Of a stretch of 64,000 bases of DNA, positions 43,090-55,400 are shown in pieces (the first letter of the stretch is position 1; each line of letters opens with the position of its first letter). The notes beneath the pieces were generated by a model that was not told the DNA's origin, did not search any database, and saw only the letters and a list, made by a program, of their open reading frames with translations. Location: the NCBI GenBank assembly GCA_011033025.1, contig WFMF01000057.1, positions 558,001 to 622,000 of the forward strand, in the 5' to 3' direction. Position numbers and translations under genes: made by a program. The DNA is from Beroe forskalii. Lineage: Eukaryota; Ctenophora; Nuda; Beroida; Beroidae.

Positions 43090-43310
43090 TTTTCATGTCT
43101 GTTGGTTACCATGGCTACCATTGCACCCATAGTAACCTTGGTTACCATGGTATCTATGGTTATCATGGTATCTATAGTTACCGTAGTATTCATGGTCGCC
43201 ATGGTATCCATGGTCACCTTGGTATCTATGGTTACCATGGTATCTATGGTTACCATGGTATCTATGGTCACCATGGTATCTATGGTTACCACCCTTACCA
43301 CGGTATCCTC
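43090..43310. repeat. 18-bp tandem array 'ggttaccatggtatctat'
   Basis: About 12 units are present; many contain GTTACCATGGTATC, which resembles the RFX X-box (GTTGCCATGGCAAC). The array ends just before the acceptor of a furry exon (43317). All three frames stay open on the minus strand only because of the repeat. Confidence 0.7.
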
Positions 43311-43316
43311 TGTTAG

Positions 43317-43432
43317 GTGGTTGTGGTGGAGGCAGCTCCCAGGAAATTGACAACAACAGCGATGATGGCAGCGGATCAAGTCACATGTCAGCCGAGATTG
43401 ACAGTTCTCACCCGAGTGAACAAAACGATCAG
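43317..43432 (+). CDS. fry: furry exon (acidic/serine-rich linker)
   Basis: Acceptor ctctgttag, donor GATCAG|gtttga, phase 2-in and 0-out. It reads 'GSSQEIDNNSDDGSGSSHM' then 'SAEIDSSHPSEQNDQ', a low-complexity hydrophilic linker as found between furry's folded regions. The assignment rests on phase and position. Confidence 0.55.
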
Positions 43433-46400
43433 GTTTGAATAACTTCCCTGAGCTAGGCTGGTGATTTTCCACTCAATATAATGAGAACTTTTTGTTTGTA
43501 AATATTTCAATAGCCATTGTTAGCAAACTGAAATTTCAGTGTTGGAAGGTTTGAATATTTGGTGGAACTTATATATTGAAATTGGGAGTAATCATCAGCT
43601 GCTTTGGCGCAGATGAAGTTGAGTTTATATTTATTCCTCATCAACGAACTCCCCACTCTATAAGGCATGCCAATGACGTCATCAACTCCCCATGACGTCA
43701 TCAACTCCCCACTCTAACCCCTGACTATAACGTTATCAACTCCCCACTCTAACCCCTGATAATGACGTCATCAGGTGCCGATGACCGGCTCGCGAGGCTC
43801 CACCCCCACGGAGTTCATTTCCCGGAAGCACGGAGTGGAACCTGAGATCCTGGCGGAGAGGGTCCGCAATGTCCTCAAATTCATGAACTCCAGGTACATA
43901 TTGACCAATCAGAGCGCAAGACAAATTTGGCAGCTTGCACTCTGATTGGTTAGTGGTTACTCATCTTGACCAATCACAGTTAAGGCTGAGAACTGCCTGT
44001 GATCGTCGACCAATCAGTGCGTGAGATGAATGACAGGCGTCAGTGTGTGCTCTGATTCGTTAATCGTTAGTGATCCATCATTTTCAAGTTTATGAAATTA
44101 TGAACTCTCGGTTAAGTGACTAATCTCTGTGATCTTGCACATTGATTGACTTTATAACTCAGCAAAAGAGCCGAATTATGAAAAATCAAACCTGTGCGTA
44201 GTTGCGTAACTTAAAAATGGACGTTACGTCCTGGACTATGAGGCTCAGCTTACTAGCTGACTAGCAATTAGCCAGTAGCCGCTGATATCCAATATTAGGC
44301 GGCAAGAAGACAATAAATAGTCCAAAAAGCGTTAAGGCTCTGTTATTAACTTTTCTCAACTATCATTTGAATTTAACACGAATCATAACATTATCGCCAA
44401 TATAACCTTCCTCCCGTTGCAGGGATCAGCGACCTCTGTGGAGCTACGAGGAGATCACGCCTCAAAACCTGAACATCGGAAGTCTGCATCTCATGCACAC
44501 TTTCCTGGGATCCGTGAGTACCAATATTCTTGAGTGGGCACAAAACTGCAGTGTGACGTTATCAATTCGCGATTTTAAACCCTAACGCTGACGTCACCCT
44601 CTAATTCTCCCAGGTTTTGGGGGTGTTCGAGGCGTTGGTGGAGACGGATTTCAAGGCTCAGATGTGCGCGGAGACGCTCAGTTGGGCCGTACACTGCGGA
44701 CAACGGCACTATGCCGGCCGGAGCTTCGAGGTTTGGGGGGGTTTAAACTGCGGACAGCGGCACTATTTGGGGGGGGTTAAACTGCGGACAACGGCACTAT
44801 GCAGGCCGGAGCTTCGAGGTTTGGGGGGAGGGGGGTTAAAATGCGGACAACGGCACTATGCAGGCCGGAGCTTTGAGGTTGGGGGGGGGGGTAAACTGCG
44901 GACAACGGCACTATGCCGGCCGGAGTTTCGAGGTTTGGGGGGGGGGGTTAAACTGCGGACAACGGCACTATGCCGGCCGGAGGTTGGGGGGTTAAACTGC
45001 GGACAACGGCACTATGCCGGCCGGAGCTTCGAGGTTTGGGGGGGTTAAACTGCGGACAACGGCACTATCATGCAGGCCGGAGCTTCGAGGTTTGGGGGGG
45101 GGGTTAAAATGCGGACAACGGCACTATGCAGGCCGGAGCTTCGAGGTTTGGGGGGGGTTAAACTGCGGACAACGGCACTATGCCGGCCGGAGTTTCGAGG
45201 TTTGGGGGGGGGTTAAACTGCGGACAACGGCACTATGCAGGTCAGAGTTTCGAGGTTTGGGGGGGTAAACTGCGGACAACGGCACTATGCCGGCCGGAGC
45301 TTCGAGGTTTGGGGGGGGGGTTAAACTGCGGACAACGGCACTATGCCGGCCGGAGTTTCGAGGTTTGGGGGGGGGGGTTAAACTGCGGACAACGGCACTA
45401 TGCAGGTCGGAGTTTCGAGGTTTGGGGGGGGGGTAAACTGCGGACAACGGCACTATACCGGCTTTCGGACAACGGTTTGGGGGGGGGTTAAACTGCGGAC
45501 AGCGGCACTATGACGGCCGGAGTTGGGGGGGTTAAACTGCGGACAACGGCACTATGCTAACCCTGGGCCGGAGTTTCGAACCCTGGGGGGTTTAACGCGG
45601 ACACCATACATCCATTTCTAATCCCTGATAATACCCAGATATTCCGCTGCCTACGCACGGAGTTAACTCCCATTTCCTTCTGGATAAACCCAGATATTTC
45701 GGAGGCTTATGGATTTGGGGGGGGTTAACCCCTCTCAAACGGTATATGCCGGCCGTTTCTTAAACTGCTGATTTAACAGTTCTAATCCCTGTTATTGAGA
45801 GTAATGTGTGATTTTGTCACCTGCAGGTAAATATTTCCTTTTCCCATTTGAACCCCCCAGAACCTGTTTAAAACATATTTCATTCTAACCCCTTATTATA
45901 AATGGTTGAACATATTTCATTGCTAAACCCCCTAATGCCCCGGAGTATTTTTAACCCTACGGACAACGGCAAAACATGCATCACCAACTCCCATTTGAAC
46001 CCCATTTTAATGGGGATATTCCTGGACTGACATGTTGCTGTTTGAAGTTAACCCCCCATTCTAATCCCCGATATTAATAAATATTCCCTTGTGTCCCATG
46101 AAACCCCATATTTGGGGTTTAAAAACATATTTCTAACCCTGTTTTAATGCCATCCCTCCCCATTCTAACCCCTTATTTTAATGCCCAGATATTCCGCTGC
46201 CTGCTCACGGAGTTAACTCCCCATTCTAATCCCCGATATTACCCAGATATTCCGCTGCCTACGCACGGAGGGCCATGTTTCTAATCCCTTGGAAACGGCT
46301 CATTCTCCCCTTTCCTGGTGCCTACGGGGGGGTTAAACAACCCCTTATTTGTGCCATTTGAAACCCCCAGATATTTCGGGGCCTGCGTTTTAACTCTCAT

Positions 46401-49400
46401 TTACTTGTGTTCCAACCTTTTTTACCCTGCCAAAAACATATTCGTGTTTCGGTGCCTACGCACGGAGTTAACTCCCCATTCTAATCCCCGATATTACCCA
46501 AATTCCGCTGCCGTTAACTCCTCATTCCCAATCCCCGTGTTAGATATTCCCTCCTGTTCAGGTTAACTATGTTGTGTTTGATAATGCCCAGATATTCCGC
46601 TGCCTGCGCACGGAGTTAACTCCCCATTCTAATCCCCGATAATGCCCAGATATTCCGCTGCCTACGCACAGAGTTAACTCCCCATTCCAATCCCTGATAA
46701 TGCCCAGATATTCCTCTGTCTGCGCACGGAATTAACTCCTCATTCTAACCCCTTCTTATAAGCCATCCTCATCTCCTCATTCTAACCCCTTATTATAAGC
46801 CATCCTCAACTCCTCATTCTAACCCCTTCTTATAAGCCATCACCAACTCTTCATTCTAATCCCCGATATTACCCAGATATTTCGGTGCCTCCTGTTAAAA
46901 CAGTTTCCTTTTTTGAAAGGTCCTGCCTGGCTTATGGATCACGTGTGCGATACGGACGACTCTCAAACGGTATACTTTAGATTCTCAGATGATTTAACAG
47001 TTGGGGTGTAAATATGTTTTAAACAGGAAACCCTCTCCTGTTCAAAATATTTTTCCTTGTATTCGAAACCCCCTCCTGTTTAAAACATATTTCCTTGTAT
47101 TTGAAACCCCCTCCTGTTTAAAACATATTTCCTTGTGTTTGAAACGCCCTCCTGTTTAAAACATATTTCCTTGTGTTTGAAAAACACATTTCCTTGTGTT
47201 TAAACCCCTTCTGAATTAATTTTATATATTTCCAACACTGCAAGATTACTATACACACTATACACACTATACACACAATAAACCCCTCCTGTACAGGGCT
47301 ATGTTGTGGAGTGCCTCCTCACGCTGGAGTGTAATACTCTCCTCCTCGGTGAACGGATCCACTCCGAACTCTTGCCCCAATTCAAAAGTAAAAAAACGTT
47401 GGAGATAAGCCAACCGCCATGTACGTAACCCATAAGTGTGCACATGCATCGATCGATGAAGGGAACGATAAAGACGCGCATTTTACAGAATTTCTGTCGA
47501 AAGCACAGCGTTTTCACGCGTTATTATCGATCGATCCATGTCACACATGTGGGCAATTCCTACTTACGTAACGCGCGTATGTGTGCAGATGGATCGATCA
47601 AAAGACCCATCAAAAGAACGCGCAAATTACTGTGCGCGCGCAAAGCTGTAATTTATTAGCTTTTATCATTGAAATTTGCGCATTTTTTGACGGGTCTTTC
47701 GATCGATCCATGTGCACAGATACGCTTTATTAAAACCACGCTATCCTAACTCCGAGTAGTCGCCCTCAGGCGGATAGCTCTGTCTCCGATCTCTCGGATC
47801 CACCGCTCCACTGGTCCCAGCCAGAGTTTCTGTACCTGGAGCGCCTACTCCAGGACTGTACTCTGTCACGGGACATGATCTGTCCGGAACTGTTCGAGAT
47901 TAGGGACATCGAGGATATCCTATTTGATATTTATAAGTAGGGGTGATATTTGTAATCTGGTGTCTGTGAATGTGCTGTCACATTATTACATTAATTGTTA
48001 GATGGGGCTGCCCCCCCCCCATAATAAAAGGTGGGTCTAACAGGGCTTCCGTATTAAAGGGGGTGGAATATTGTCTGTTTGAGTTAAGGGATATCGAGAA
48101 TATCAGCTTTAAATAGGACATTATGATTGTATGTGGTGTCTGGAATGTCACTTGGAAGTGAAGTGTGACCTCACATTATGACATTATGGGCAGGGCTCAA
48201 CCGATTTCTCGGTCTCGGTTGTGAATCCTGCCCTCGGTTGTGAATCCTGTCCTTGGTTGTGAATCCTGCCCTCGGCCGATCCTTGGCCATGGGAGCCTGG
48301 GAATGGTAATCTCATTGCACGAGGTTTCGGATAAAGCACAAAATGTGGATGTATCGTAATGCGTGCAGTGATTGTCGTGTTTTAGTCAGGCATGACAACT
48401 GTATTAACTTTATTAACTCTTATTTCAGATGGAGATAGAAATGATTATTAATTAGTAAAATAATTTCAGGTGGAGAAATATTTGGATTATCGCCCCTCCA
48501 AAACTCTGTTGATTGAAACTCGTCACAATTCCCCATCTTTAAATCGATAACATGCTTTAATCCTTTATTTATTTTGTATCCTTACTCCCCATTACCATTA
48601 ACAATAAATCAATAAAATGTCGTTCCCTCAGTAAAACCGACACTCCCCATTACCATTAACAATAAATCAATAAAATGTCGTTCCCTCAGTAAAACCGACA
48701 CTCCCCATTACCATTAACAATAAATCAATAAAATGTCGTTCCCTCAGTAAAACCGACACTCCCATAACCATTAACAATAAATCAATAAAATGTCGTTCCC
48801 TCAGTAAAACCGACACTCTCCATAACCCATTAACAATAAATCAATAAAATGTCGTTCCCTCAGTAAAACCGACACTCCCCATTACCATTAACAATAAATC
48901 AATAAAATGTCATTCCCTCAGTAAAACCGACACTCCCCATTACCATTAACAATAAATCAATAAAATGTCATTCCCTCAGTAAAACCGACACTCCCATTAC
49001 CATTAACAATAAATCAATAAAATGTCGTTCCCTCAGTAAAACCGACACTCCCATTACCATTAACAATAAATCAATAAAATGTCGTTCCTCAGTAAAACCG
49101 ACACTCCCCATTACCATTAACAATAAATCAATAAAATGTCGTTCCCTCACATCTGCTGGGACACTCCCCATCTGATTAACAATAAATCAATAAAATGTTG
49201 TTCCTCAACCGACGGCCGTCTAAATCAATAAAATGTCGTTCCTCAGTAAAACCGTATACCATTAACAATAAATCGTAAAATGTCATTCCCTCACGGCACT
49301 AAATCTGCTGGGAGGCAACAATAAATCATGTCAACAATCTCAACAAAACCTGGGAGGCAGCATTAACAATAAATCAATAAAATGTCTTCCCTCAGTAAAA

Positions 49401-52400
49401 CCGCATCCCCATGCAGTTAACAATAAATCAATAAAATGTCGTTCCCTCAGTAAAACATCTGCCATTAACAATAAATCAATGAAATGTCATTCAGGTCAGT
49501 AAAACGACACTTCTAACATCTGCTGGCAGGCAGCACGGCATGTCGTTCAGGTAAAACATCTCTGCTGGGGGCAGCACGGCATCTGATGAGTTCAGGTGAG
49601 GAGAGTGTTGTATTGTTCTAACATCTGCTGGGAGGCAGCACGGCATCTGATGAGTTCAGGTGAGGAGAGTGTTGTATTGTTCTAACATCTGCTGGGAGGC
49701 AGCACGGCGTCTGATGAGTTCAGGTGAGGAGAGTGGTATTGTTCTATGAGTTCAGGTGAGGAGAGCACGGCATCTGATGAGTTCAGGTGAGGAGAGTGTT
49801 GTATTGTTCTAACATCTGCTGGGAGGCAGCACGGCGTCTGATGAGTTCAGGTGAGGAGAGTGTTGTATTGTTCTAACATCTGCTGGGAGGCAGCACGGCA
49901 TCTGATGAGTTCAGGTGAGGAGAGTGTTGTATTGTTCTAACATCTGCTGGGAGGCAGCACGGCGTCTGATGAGTTCAGGTGAGGAGAGTGTTGTATTGTT
50001 CTAACATCTGCTGGGGGCAGCACGGCATCTGATGAGTTCAGGTGAGGAGAGTGTTGTATTGTTCTAACATCTGCTGGGAGGCAGCACGGCATCTGATGAG
50101 TTCAGGTGAGGAGAGTGTTGTATTGTTCTAACATCTGCTGGGGGCAGCATCTGATGAGTTCTGGGAGGCAGCACGGGCATCTGATGAGTTCAGGTGAGGA
50201 GAGTGTTGTATTGTTCTAACATCTGCTGGGAGGCAGCACGGCATCTGATGAGTTCAGGTGAGGAGAGTGTTGTATTGTTCTAACATCTGCTGGGAGGCAG
50301 CACGGCATCTGATGAGTTCAGGTGAGGAGAGTGTTGTATTGTTCTAACATCTGCTGGGGCAGCACGGCGTCTGATGAGTTCAGGTGAGAGTGTTGTATTG
50401 TTCTAACATCTGCTGGGAGGGCAGCACGGCGTCTGATGAGTTCAGGTGAGGAGAGTGTTGTATTGTCTAACATCTGCTGGGGGCAGCACGGCGTCTGATG
50501 AGTTCAGGTGAGGAGAGAGTGTTGTATTGTTCTAACATCTGCTGGGAGGCAGCACGGCGTCTGATGAGTTCAGGTGAGGAGAGTGTTGTATTGTTCTAAC
50601 ATCTGCTGGGAGGCAGCACGGCGTCTGATGAGTTCAGGTGAGTTTGTTCAGCTGGGAGGCAGCACGGCGTCTGATGAGTTCAGGTGAGGAGAGTGTTGTA
50701 TTGTTCTAACATCTGCTGGGGGCAGCACGGCGTCTGATGAGTTCAGGTGAGGAGAGTGTTGTATTGTTCTAACATCTGCTGGGAGGCAGCACGGCGTCTG
50801 ATGAGTTCAGGTGAGGAGAGTGTTGTATTGTTCTAACATCTGCTGGGGGGCAGCACGGCATCTGATGAGTTCAGGTGAGGAGAGTGTTGTATTGTTCTAA
50901 CATCTGCTGGGGGGCAGCACGGCATCTGATGAGTTCAGGTGAGGAGAGTGTTGTATTGTTCTAACATCTGCTGGGGGCAGCACGGCGTCTGATGAGTTCA
51001 GGTGAGGAGAGTGTTGTATTGTTCTAACATCTGCTGGGAGGCAGCACGGCATCTGATGAGTTCAGGTGAGGAGAGTGTTGTATTGTTCTAACATCTGCTG
51101 GGAGGCAGCACGGCATCTGATGAGTTCAGGTGAGGAGAGTGTTGTATTGTTCTAACATCTGCTGGGAGGCAGCACGGCGTCTGATGAGTTCAGGTGAGGA
51201 GAGTGTTGTATTGTTCTAACATCTGCTGGGAGGCAGCACGGCATCTGATGAGTTCAGGTGAGGAGAGTGTTGTATTGTTCTAACATCTGCTGGGGGCAGC
51301 ACGGCATCTGATGAGTTCAGGTGAGGAGAGTGTTGTATTGTTCTAACATCTGCTGGGAGGCAGCACGGCATCTGAGTTCAGGTGGGAGAGAGTGTTGTAT
51401 TGTTCTAACATCTGCTGGGGGCAGCACGGCGTCTGATGAGTTCAGGTGAGGAGAGTGTTGTATTGTTCTAACATCTGCTGGGAGGCAGCACGGCATCTGA
51501 TGAGTTCAGGTGAGGAGAGTGTTGTATTGTTCTAACATCTGCTGGGAGGCAGCACGGCATCTGATGAGTTCAGGTGAGGAGAGTGTTGTATTGTTCTAAC
51601 ATCTGCTGGGGGGCAGCACGGCATCTGATGAGTTCAGGTGAGGAGAGTGTTGTATTGTTCTAACATCTGCTGGGAGGCAGCACGGCGTCTGATGAGTTCA
51701 GGTGAGGAGAGTGTTGTATTGTTCTAACATCTGCTGGGAGGCAGCACGGCGTCTGATGAGTTCAGGTGAGGAGAGTGTTGTATTGTTCTAACATCTGCTG
51801 GGAGGCAGCACGGCGTCTGATGAGTTCAGGTGAGGAGAGTGTTGTATTGTTCTAACATCTGCTGGGAGGCAGCACGGCGTCTGATGAGTTCAGGTGAGGA
51901 GAGTGTTGTATTGTTCTAACATCTGCTGGGAGGCAGCACGGCATCTGATGAGTTCAGGTGAGGAGAGTGTTGTATTGTTCTAACATCTGCTGGGAGGCAG
52001 CACGGCGTCTGATGAGTTCAGGTGAGGAGAGTGTTGTATTGTTCTAACATCTGCTGGGAGGCAGCACGGCGTCTGATGAGTTCAGGTGAGTGTTGTATTG
52101 TTCTAGCATCTGTCTGATGAGTTTAGGTGAGGAGAGTGTTGTAATGTTCTAACATCTGCTGGGGGCAGCACGGCGTCTGATGAGTTCAGGTAGGAGAGTG
52201 TTGTATTGTTCTAACATCTGCTGGGAGGCAGCACGGCATCTGATGAGTTCAGGTGAGGAGAGTGTTGTATTGTTCTAACATCTGCCAGGGAGGCAGCACG
52301 GCATCTCTGATGAGTTCAGGTGAGGAGAGTGTTGTATTGTTCTAACATCTGCTGGGGGCAGTGGTTACAGCGACCAATCAGTTCAGGTGAGAGTGGTTGT

Positions 52401-55400
52401 ATTGTTCTAACATCTGCTGGGAGGCAGCACGGCGTCTGAATGAGTTCAGGTGAGGAGATGTTGTATTGTTCTAACATCTGCTGGGAAGCACGGCGTCTGA
52501 TGAGTTCAGGTGAGGAGAGTGTTGTATTGTTCTAACATCTGCTGGGGAGGCAGCACGGCGTCTGCCTGAGTTCAGGTGAGCATTGTTGGGGGGCACCCAT
52601 CTGATGAGTTCTGATGAGTTCAGTGAGGAGTGTTGTATTGTTCTAACATCTGCTGGGAGGCAGCACGGCATCTGATGAGTTCAGGTGAGGAGAGTGTTGT
52701 ATTGTTCTAGCATCTGCTGGGGGGCAGCACGGCATCTGATGAGTTCAGGTGAGGAGAGTGTTGTATTGTTCTAACATCTGCTGGGGCAGCACGGCATCTG
52801 ATGAGTTCAGGTGAGGAGAGAGTGGTGTATTGGTCTAATATCTGCTGGGAGGCAGCACGGCGTCTGATGAGTTCAGGTGAGGAGAGTGGTTATTGGTTCA
52901 CATCTGCAATTCTAATTTACCGATGAGTTTATTCTGAGGAGAGTCTTCATTTCATCAAATATCTCCTAAACCCTTTGTGGAGACGGCCCTCAAATCATTT
53001 CACTAACAGTTTGATACATAGTTCAGGTAGCCCCTAATTTGTATTGTTCTAACAGGGGGTAGGCAGACGGCGTCATGAGCCAATTTTGAGATTGGTGTAT
53101 TGTTCTGACTGTTTTGGTTTTTGGCAACCAATTCTGATCTGCTTATCGTGCAATAACTAATGATAGAGCATTTTGCAGATTAAAATGCTCATGCAAATAA
53201 GTTGAATCGAAAGTGCAATAATTTATAATAGAGCATTTTGCAATTAAAATGCTCATGCAAATAAGTTCTATAATTGCACTCCTAAAAATTTTGCTCTGAA
53301 TAGTTATGGGATGATGATTATAGAACCCTCTGACGTTTTCTGTAATATATAGACACTTGCCTGATCGGGTCCATATTGGTCTAGACCCTCGCCCTACGGG
53401 CTCGGGCCAAAACCAGATACATCCCTCGGGCTAACGCCCTCTGGAACTATCCCAAAATGGACCCGATAGGCGTGTGTCTATGTGTTTTATAGATTCGTCC
53501 GGTTATTATAGTGAGGATTTAGCCAGCGGGAGGGATAAAAAAATAGAGCGATAGACACGCTGCCAGAATCCCTCTATCAAATACATTCACTGTCTCCATC
53601 ACATAGTTTCAGTGTATTGTACTCCTTTCAAACAACACGCACTCTTACTAGCAAATGTATACCAAATCAAATGCAAATGTTTCGTTCCCGCGAGAATCTC
53701 TCTAAACATGTAATTACCGTCCCACGTGACTCGCACACGTGCCACTGTTACTGTATCAAATCAAGGTCACGTGTTGCGCGCGCGCACGTGCCACTCGTTT
53801 CGAGCACTATCCTTCAGCAAACGGTTTCTCATTCTCTCATTCACAGTTTCTGTTTTGTTTCGCCATTCTGGCTCTGCTTTACTTGTTTACACGGCGAGAA
53901 ATTCCATTTACCTCTTTTGCATGCTCTGCAGATTATATCGTTATTATTATTATTCGTTAATATCGTTTTTGTTGTATTGATTCTTTGATCGATATTGTTT
54001 TTGTTGTTGCATTTGTAATCGCACAATATAATAGTGCTCTTTGACACATACTCCTGTTTAATTCATTAAATTATCAATTATTTCTGTTCACGAACCATCT
54101 TTCTCCTTCAGTGATTATTTGTATGAAAATTTTCATTCGTATCATAATTTTCATTGTTTCGTTGCTTTAGTTAACATTTTTTTTAAAGGCATATCGTAAT
54201 GAATTTCAGACTTATTTGTATTACACACGGTAACATGATTTGTAGCTGTCACTGCGCGTCACGTGACCAACTTTATCATATAGCAGCTGTGATTCATCTT
54301 TTCACCTTTTCATAAGTCAAATTGACGAACAATAGGTTTTCATCGAAAGTGCAATAATTTATAATAGAGCATTTTGCAATTAAAATGCTCATGCAAATAA
54401 GTTGAATCGAAAGTGCAATAATTTATAATAGAGCATTTTGCAATTAAAATGCTCATGCAAATAAGTTTTAATATCTTTTTCCTCACATTGGCTAATACAC
54501 TAAGAGCATGGCTTGGGATACGCTAATTACAGTTATTGCACTCGGCTTCGCCTCGTGCAATAACTGAAAGTTATCGCACTCGGCTTCGCCTCGTGACGAT
54601 AACCCAAATTATTTGCACTCGGCTTCGCCTCGTGCAATAATTTTTATTAGCGCATCCCAAGCCATGCTCTAAGCGTATATTAGTTTTCAAAGTGAGAAGG
54701 CATTATCATTTTAATAATTTTTATGAAATTATTTGACTCACTTGATATTCTGCTATTTCGGACAGGGGTCGCACTAACAGTGAGCAGAACAACCTCCGAG
54801 TTAAAGCGTACAGTTTGTCCAGCTTCCGAGACTCCTTCCCTGTGCTACCCATGGAGTACATACCCCAGGTACCGACCAATCAAAAGCCTCGTCACATTGT
54901 ACCATCAACCAATCATAGCCCAGGTGATGTGCTCACGTGGTTCCATCAACCAATCATAGCCCAGGTGATGTGATCACGTGGTAACATCAACCAATCATAG
55001 CCCAGGTGATGTGCTCACGTGGCCACAGCGACCAATCAGCGCACGAGTTTACAGTCAACTCGCCTGTTGATTGGAACGTGAATAATTCACTTGATTAGAT
55101 ATATTCATGATCAAATTATAAAACTGATTTTACATACCTCTGTGAAAATTCTGGATTTTCATCGGTGTCTATGATACATAGACACTTGCCTGATCGGGTC
55201 TATATATTTGTTTAGACCCTCACCCTACGAGCTGCGTTTCTAAACCGGATACATCCCTCGGGCTTACGCCCTCGGGAGCTATCCCAAAATGGGACCGACC
55301 TGCGCGTGTCTATGTATTTTTTAGAATTTTTATTAATTTTTTATTCCCAGGAGTACACGTTGAAAGAGTTGCTCACGGATGACGACATTTTCATCATCAC

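Noticed and set aside
43065..43472. Thr/Met/Asp and Gly-Tyr-His repeat proteins in several frames
   Set aside because: They derive from the 18-bp satellite, which has no stops; the only supported coding piece here is the furry exon at 43317–43432.
44617..45491. Long frames of 80–140 codons rich in 'CGQRHYAGRSFEVWGG'
   Set aside because: Only the first 38 codons are exon; the rest is an array of that exon end with changing G-run lengths, which shift the frame at random.
47935..47940. TAG at 47938 as the end of the furry protein
   Set aside because: Further furry-specific exons follow downstream in the right order (54.8, 55.4, 56.3 kb), and a donor-like gt lies just before the stop.
48590..49490. 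AATAAA-rich array as a cluster of real polyadenylation signals
   Set aside because: The hexamers come from one 58-bp unit inside an intron of a gene that clearly continues, so they are probably repeat content only, though premature polyadenylation cannot be excluded.
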